DNA from: Trema orientale
Lineage: Eukaryota; Streptophyta; Magnoliopsida; Rosales; Cannabaceae
Reading direction: 5' to 3'
Length of the DNA: 64,000 nt
Assembly: GCA_002914845.1 (NCBI GenBank)
Contig: JXTC01000395.1
Coordinates: forward strand, 231,120 to 295,119
A model generated the notes under the pieces. The model did no database searches, was not told where the DNA came from, and saw only the letters and a program-made list of their open reading frames with translations. Below, piece by piece: positions 57,512 through 64,000 of the stretch (its first letter is position 1; each line of letters starts with the position of its first letter). The position numbers and the translations under genes were made by a program.

Positions 57512-59165
57512 TGCTGGTGTTTTTTGGAACAAATTTTCGGAAAATATTTTTTATAAAATCATTTTCAAGAATACCATAGTTTTGTAAAATCAAGAGACAC
57601 AGCGGAATTGGTCGTTTAAAATTTTTCCTTTTACAAAATGTTTCGAATCGTGATCTAACATAAATTAACTCTTGACCTAGACAAGAACAATACCCGGATT
57701 CGCTTCACAACCTTCTCGTCTTCCCATCTATTCTCAAAAACTGTTTGATTGATCTGGTAGGTGGTCACCTTCTTGATTCCCAACAAAGAGATCCATAGAA
57801 GAACAAGAAGACAATCTCTTCGAACCGATTTCTCCGGGATGGCCGAAAAATACCAAGGATGGTGAACCCTAGTGCTGGCCGATTTCTGCTCTTATTTTCT
57901 CTCTGTTATGCATGTGACACTCTCTTCTCAAGAGAGTGTTTCACGTGTATTTCATATTCTGTGTAGTTAGAGAACTTTTCTCTTAACTATAGAGAGATTA
58001 GTAAACCCTAATAGGCTTATTGGGCTTGTTGGGCTCAACTGATCATCAAATAACTATTGGGCTTTAATTTGAGCTAGACAGGGGACCAGATGGATCCATA
58101 AAGCCTAAGCTCCAATGGACCATATATCCACTATCATAATTAACTCTTAATTATGATTGGGCCTTATCCAATAATATTGGAGCACACCACTATAGGCCCA
58201 ATATTGAACTCTTGAACTAATTTTCATTTATTTTTCTGTGAAGCTTATTAACAATTAATTAGCTTGATCCATTTAGCATATACTATACTTGCAGACATAC
58301 CCCCAATGTAATGCCGTACTAGTAGGGTGAAATTACCGTATTACCTCTCTAGTACATATTTACCTTTGAGTTGCCATTTTTCATCTAATGGATAATAGTT
58401 GACTACGGTATTTGTATCTGCTCATACTAACACAGTTAAATTCACATAGTGAATACAGGGGCCCTGGTTTATATCATCCAAGTACTTGAAAAAACTCAAA
58501 GTGACATTATATGCATGGTGTCCATCATGAAAAACGTTCTACACATTTCATATACCTCATCTTCCAAGATACCGGAGTTCGAACCATAAATCGGAACAAG
58601 TCCTTTAGTAACTCAAAAAGACAAAACACATGAAAGTAAGTTCGTTAACCACTAGTATTAAGGTTTTCTACAATAGCGCTAGATTAGTGAAAATAGAAAT
58701 TTGAGTTACGGCACTTAACCTCAAATTCTAATTCACTAGGTCCTATTCGATGCTGTTATAACTTTCTTATAACACACTAGTATTTCTATCCGAAGACTCA
58801 CTTCGATAATTGGAGACTTCATTATTTAAATAGACAACACTACATTCTATGGCATAGTAAAGTATTCCATCTTCAATATGCAGAATGTGAACAATTTAAT
58901 TTAGACATAATGAAATAAAGAATATAATGCCTCCCACATATGAACTCATCATACGAATAATTTTTTATTACTCATTTCATGTCTTGGAATCTTTTAGATG
59001 TTTGCATAAGATAAATATACACATCACATGTATATCAATAGGACAAAAATAAAATAGAAATTTATAACATGGAATTTATTAATAACAAATAGATAGTAAA
59101 TAATCCAATAAATATTATTTATAATGTCTAAATAATAAACTGCTTCATAGGATATTATTCCAACA
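57512..59165 (-). mobile_element. Solo LTR (1654 bp) inside Athila integrase
   Basis: Starts TGCTGGTGTTTTTTGG and ends ATATTATTCCAACA on the plus strand (TG...CA), flanked by the perfect 5-bp target duplication GTAAC (57507-57511 and 59166-59170). Removing it rejoins the integrase text on both sides. No coding domain was seen. Orientation is inferred from the TGTTGGAATAATA start on the minus strand. Confidence 0.9.
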
Positions 59166-59170
59166 GTAAC

Positions 59171-62100
59171 TTCTTTTGGAGAACTGCAACATCTAAATCA
59201 AAGTTAAGGACCTTAATAGCCCAATAAGCTTTATGCTCTAATTTGATAGTAGATGACACGCTTTTCCATAGACAAGTTGGTATAGAAATATCCTAAGGAT
59301 GGTCTTATAGGTATATGCCCAAAGTGCATGAGAAAAACATAATGACCAATCTTTTTAGTTAGGGTTGACTGTCTTCTCTAGAATTCACTTGACCTCTCGA
59401 TTTGCTAGTTCGGCTTGTCCATTGGTTCGTGGATGGTAGGCAGTTGAAACCTTGTGAAGAACACCATACTTGCGCATCAAAGCCTCAAAAGAACGGTTAT
59501 AGAAGTGTGTCCCTTGGTCACTGATGATAACATATGGCGTACCATACCTAAATAACACATTTTCTTTTAAAAATTTAACCACAACAATGTTATCATTAGT
59601 GCGACATGGTACGGCCTTAATCCACTTGGACACAGAATCAACAACAAGAAGAATATAAAGATAACTAAAAAAAGAGAGAAAAAGGACCCATAAAATCAAT
59701 ACCTTAACAATCAAATATCTCAATGACAATAATAGGGTTAAGGGGCATCATGTGACATCGAGTTAGTACACCTAACTTCTGGTATCTTTCACAAGAACGA
59801 CAAAAAGTGTTAGTGTCTTTGAACAAAGTGGGCTAATAAAGACCATATTGTAAAATCTTTGCAGTAGTCTTTTTCATAAAGAAATTACTATCACAAGCCT
59901 TTGAATGACAAAAGTTCAAGACACTGCTTACCTCAGTTTTTGGAATATATCTTTTCATAATTTGGTCAGTGCAATACTTAAATAAGTAAGGATCATCCCA
60001 ATAAAATTTTTTTACCTTAACCAAGAACTTACGTTTATCTTTTGCACTCTAGATCGATGAAATTTCACCAGAAACTAAGTAATTAACAATATGTGCATAC
60101 CACAGCACTTGGCTAATAGTGAATAAGTGTTCATTAGGGAAGTTATCTCGAACAGGTGGACCTTCGGCTGAATCATTGAACTCCAGACGAGATAAATGAT
60201 CAACCATAACATTTTTAATACCCTCTTTATCCTTAATTGTAAGATCAAATTCATGCAACAAAAGTATCCACCTAATCAAGCGAGCTTTAAAATCTTTCTT
60301 AGAAAGAATGTACGTAAGAGTTGCATGGTCAGTAAATACAGTAATAGTTGAACCAATTTGATATGTACATAATTTATTTAAAGGAAATACAATAGCTAGT
60401 AGTTCCTTTTCAGTAGTGGAATAATTTATTTAAGCATTGTTTAAGGTCATACTAGCATAATAAACAACGAAGGGCTTCCCTTACCTTCATTGACCAAGGA
60501 TAGCTCCCACGGCATAATTGCTTGTATCACACATAATTTCAAATGGCAGGTTCCAATCTGATGACTATATGATAAGAGCATAAATGAGTTTAGCAACGAC
60601 CATTTGGAAAGCATCTTTACACTCTTGAGTCAAGATGAACTTAGCATCTTTTAGCAGGAGGTTATGCAATGGTCAGGATATAGTAGAAAAATTCTGTATA
60701 AACCTCCTATAGAAATCGACAAGTCCCAAAAAAGATCTAATATCTGTTACTGTCTTGGGTGTAGGCAGCTTAAGGATCAACTCAATTTTTGCTTTACAAC
60801 CTCTATATCTCATTTAGACACAATGTGCCCTAAAATAATCCCTGAATACACTATAAAATGATATTTTCTCCAGTTTAACATAAGACCTTTTTCTATACAC
60901 CTTAAAACAGCTTTCAAATTAAGTAGACATGAGTCAAAAGAATCAGTAAAAATAGTCAAATTATCCATAAAAATTTCCATGCATTTTTCAACCATATTAG
61001 AAAATATACTCATCATGCAACTCTGACATGTAGCAGGTACATTACATAAACCAAATGACATCCTATGAAAAGAAAAAGTACCAAAAGGGAATATAAAAGT
61101 AGTCTTATCATGAACTTCTATCACTATTTGTATCTAATAATATCCTGAATATCCATCAAGAAAGCAATAGAATGGATGACCAGCTATTCTTTCTAAGATT
61201 TGATCGATAAATGGCAATGGAAAATTATCTTTTCAGGTAGAAGAGTTTAAATTTCTATAATCAATGCACATGCGCTCCCCAGTTACTCTCCTAGTTAGAA
61301 CAGGTAAACCAACCTCATTTTCAACCACAGTTACCCCAGATTTCTTAGGAACTACTTGTGTTAGACTCATCCATTAACTATCAGATCTCGGGTAGATTAT
61401 ATATACATCTAACAATTTTAAGACTTCTTTTTTAACAACTTCTTTCATTATAGGATTAAGTCTTTTTTGGGAGTCTCTACGGAGTTAAGCTCCTTCCTCT
61501 AAATGGATCCTATGGAAATAAATCAGTGGGAATATACCTTTAATATCAGCTATTGTCCAACCTAGTCCAGACTTACATTCTCTCAACAAATTTATCAATT
61601 TTTCATCTTGTTTAGCACTAAGTTCAGAAGAAATATGACAGAAAAGGTATCACCTACTCCCAAGAATGTGTGCTTTAAACTTTTAAGTAGTGAGGATAGT
61701 TCAATTTTTGGTACTTCCAAGGCTGAGGGCTTCAGCTTCTCTCTTTCATGTGGCATGCTTATCCTGTTTTTCATCAGAAACTGAAGAAATATTCATGGCA
61801 TTAATAGGAAAAAGTGATGGATCCAAAACAGAGTTGTAGATGAGATATTCTAAATATTTAAACTCTTTATATAAATGTACTTCCTTCGAGATAAGTGTAT
61901 CTATCATGTAGGTTTGATAGCACTCATCCTCATCTCATAGTTGTTATCCTACATAGAATATGCTCACCTCCAATGTCATGTTCCCAAATGATAGCTTCAT
62001 CAAACCATTCCTATAATTTATCAAGGCATTGATAGTAGCAAGGAATAGTCTTTCTAAGATCAATAACATTTTTTACTCAATATCAACCACGGAATGGGTG

Positions 62101-62362
62101 TCCAGGATTTATCAATCCATAGTAGAACATCTTCCACTATCCTCCTCGGTCGTCGTGCAGAACGATCGGCAAGCTGTTGTACCATAGATGTGGGTTTGAT
62201 TTTTCTGAGGCCCAAGCACAAGTAAATTGAATAAGGTATGAGGTTAACGCTTGTACCCAAATCTAGTAGCGCTTGGCCAAACTCGTGTGTCCCAATATGG
62301 CAGGTGATTATGAGACATCCTGAATCTTTGTATTTTGACGGTATTTTTTGCTTAAACACCAC
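59171..62362 (-). pseudogene. Athila pol remnant (protease, RT, RNase H, integrase)
   Basis: Protease 62362-62060: ALLDLGTSVNLIPYSIY (DxG motif changed to DLG). RT 61124-60810: FPFGTFSFHRMSFGLCNVPA and IFMDNLTIF, where the catalytic YxDD-type box has become FMDN. RNase H end 60279-60049: LHEFDLTIKDKEGIKNVMVD and HLSRLE. Zinc-binding 60024-59833: FCHSKACDSNFF. Integrase 59729-59385: VVDSVSKWIKA, ISDQGTHF, GQAELANRE (D, D and E kept). The integrase tail reads on at 57511-57150 (ELEELRNDMYENSRIYKAKL). Inactive. Confidence 0.85.
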
Positions 62363-64000
62363 ACTTACTTACTCGGTCAAGAATGCAGTCTTCTTAACAT
62401 GGTGCTTTCTCTTCATAGTGCACAAGTCCTTGATCATCTTTGCATATATTGGTACTTGCTTGATCAAATGTAAGAAAGGCAGGTTAACTTTAATTTTTTT
62501 TAAGTGTTCAAGAATCTCACCTTGATTTTTCGGTAACTTTCTCATTCGAAGAGCTTGGGGAAATGGTACTTGTACCAGAGGCTTCTTTTTAGGCTCTTGT
62601 GGAGAGGCCTCTTCAGAACTGCTTAGAGTGGTGGTAAGGCTTTTATTGATCTTTGAGCTCAGCGTAGTTGGTTCGTCAAGAATCTTGCCACTTTGAGTAA
62701 TGATGACATTCACCTCTTTGATGTTGTTTGCATTTGAATTTGAGGTTTATGCCATGTGTTGTCCTTTTGGATTGGATTGATGTTGGGAAGGAAATTTTTC
62801 TCATTCTTGGATCATCAGAGAGCTAGTTAACTTGGTGATTTGACTCTTTATCTCTTTGTTCTTTTCCACTATTTGGGTAAGGATAACTTCAAATTTCTAG
62901 TTTGTCTTATTATGTGCCTCCATAAATACTTGCAAGGTTCCTTCTAAAGAGGATCTTGGTGGTAGAGTATTGTATTGAGATGGAAGATAAGCCTTTGTGG
63001 TAGTGCCTTAGATTTCCATTGGTTCGAGGATGATTTGGGCTGGCTAGATTCAGCCTTCCAATTGAAATTTGGGTGATTTTGCCAACCAGGATTGTATGTG
63101 TTGGAATAAGATGAGTATTGCTTCTGAAACATCCCAAGAGAGTTGCATTATTCTTCGTAAACCCATCTCATCTCACTATGGGTTAGACAATCCTGAGCTA
63201 GGTTATCCATTCTCCTACAGACAAAATAAGTAGCTTAAGTTTCTACCCTGACAACCGTGTGGGTGAATTTACTATATTTTGTTTTCAATGCCTCAAGTTC
63301 CGTGGACAAAACATCTAGTTGGGTTTTTAGGTTGTCTTCTTCCCTAAGATGGTAAATTTCAGTTGGTCGTGACCTACTAGTGTTATCAGTGGCGCTAGGT
63401 CCATTCCAAGTATAGGCTTTTTTAGCTAACTCATTAAGGTCCTCTATGGCTCAATCAGGGTCTTTGTGTAGAAACTCGCTATTGCACATCATTTCTATAA
63501 ATTGGCGCTCTCTATAGATAAGTCCCTTATAGAAATAGTTCATTAAGCGCCAAGTTTCATACTCATAATGTGAGCACATGTTCAACAACTCTTTGAACCT
63601 TTCTTAAGCTTGGTATAGAGTTTCACTATCCTTTTGGGAAAATGTTGAGATCTGTCTCTTAAGGTTATTAGTCTTACGATGTGGAAAATATTTGTTTAAA
63701 GAAAGCTTATGTTATTTCTGCCCATGTACTTATGGATCTTGATCTCAAAGAGTCTAGCCAACTCTTTGCTTTATTTTTTACGGAGAAAGGGAAAAATTTC
63801 AACCTAGCTGCAACTACCTCTTCAAATTCTCTAATATGCACATATGGATTTTCATTTTCGCGGGTAGAATTTGGATCCTATCGGGTTTAAAATCCAATTA
63901 TAGTGTATTAGGAGGAAACATGATGTATAATAGTGTGGCAGTGTGAATAGGGTGCATATAGTCTTTTAAGGACCTGATAGGATTGCCCTCATATTAACTC
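62363..64000 (-). pseudogene. Athila gag remnant (partial)
   Basis: Gag of the Athila element, several broken frames: 62713-62369 (PFPQALRMRKLPKNQGEI, the text just before protease in this group), 63132-62944 (FQKQYSSYSNTYNPGWQNHP), and further gag-like text to the window edge. The N-terminus and 5' LTR lie outside the window. Confidence 0.75.

Larger units (their letters stand above)
57150..64000 (-). mobile_element. Athila-type Gypsy retrotransposon, partial, runs off the right edge
   Basis: Order on the minus strand: gag (from beyond 64000 to about 62720), protease, RT, RNase H, zinc-binding and integrase (to about 57150). The gag text YSNTYNPGWQNHPNF and the integrase text ISDQGTHFYN and AYHPRTNGQAELANRE are characteristic of the Athila/Tat branch. 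The integrase is split by a solo LTR (57512-59165). Frames are broken throughout. Confidence 0.88.

Noticed and set aside
59171..62362. Reverse transcriptase and protease considered as an integrated pararetrovirus
   Set aside because: Domain order with an RNase H and integrase of Athila type, and gag text of that group, identify a Gypsy retrotransposon; no movement or coat protein was seen.

Overview
The window is nuclear DNA from a flowering plant, most likely a eudicot. It is AT-rich, its genes are split by GT-AG introns, and it is full of nested plant retrotransposons. I cannot name the species. The single-copy theme is a tandem array of four secreted pectin methylesterase (pectinesterase, PME) genes, all on the minus strand and all of the type without an N-terminal inhibitor (PRO) domain. 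They are called A (3772-7046), B (13847-18414, extra copy of exon 1 up to 18656), C (32760-35942) and D (47068-52294). All share a five-exon plan with fixed exon phases; A, C and D can be assembled to uninterrupted proteins of 366, 356 and 356 residues. B has four exons and lacks exon 5, which would fall at or beyond an assembly gap (13379-13516). B, C and D have Trp where pectinesterases carry the active-site Gln of motif II; A keeps it.

Layout. 1-1100: 5' end of an unrelated minus-strand gene with a transit-peptide-like first exon, and a tandem repeat in its likely intron. 1900-3400: two MITEs. 3.8-7.1 kb: PME A. 7.5-13.4 kb: RNase H remnants of LINEs, broken by two related 2.2-kb LTR-like units in opposite orientation, each with a perfect 5-bp target duplication. 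13.8-18.7 kb: PME B, with a SINE and a MITE in its introns and a false-looking 242-bp duplication across a single N. 19.9-30.6 kb: a LINE split by a 9.7-kb Copia element. That Copia element lacks reverse transcriptase, has a solo-LTR-like unit in one LTR, and holds an intron-bearing pseudogene of the plant DUF630/DUF632 family inside its integrase. 30.8-31.6 kb: a non-autonomous hAT element. 32.8-36 kb: PME C. 37.1-39.9 kb: a second RT-less Copia. 41.2-46.7 kb: a full-length but decayed Copia, inserted downstream of D. 47.1-52.3 kb: PME D, whose 2.8-kb first intron holds MITEs and a 1-kb Mutator-like element. 54-64 kb: a decayed Athila-type Gypsy element running off the right edge and broken by a 1654-bp solo LTR.

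How it fits together. The PME genes should encode cell-wall enzymes that remove methyl esters from pectin. C and D are the youngest pair: homology extends about 1 kb upstream and about 0.8 kb downstream of the genes. I found no CRISPR, operon, prokaryotic or viral system. The most unusual points are the motif II change in three of the four PME paralogs, and the DUF630/632 gene copy with introns inside an RT-deleted Copia element.
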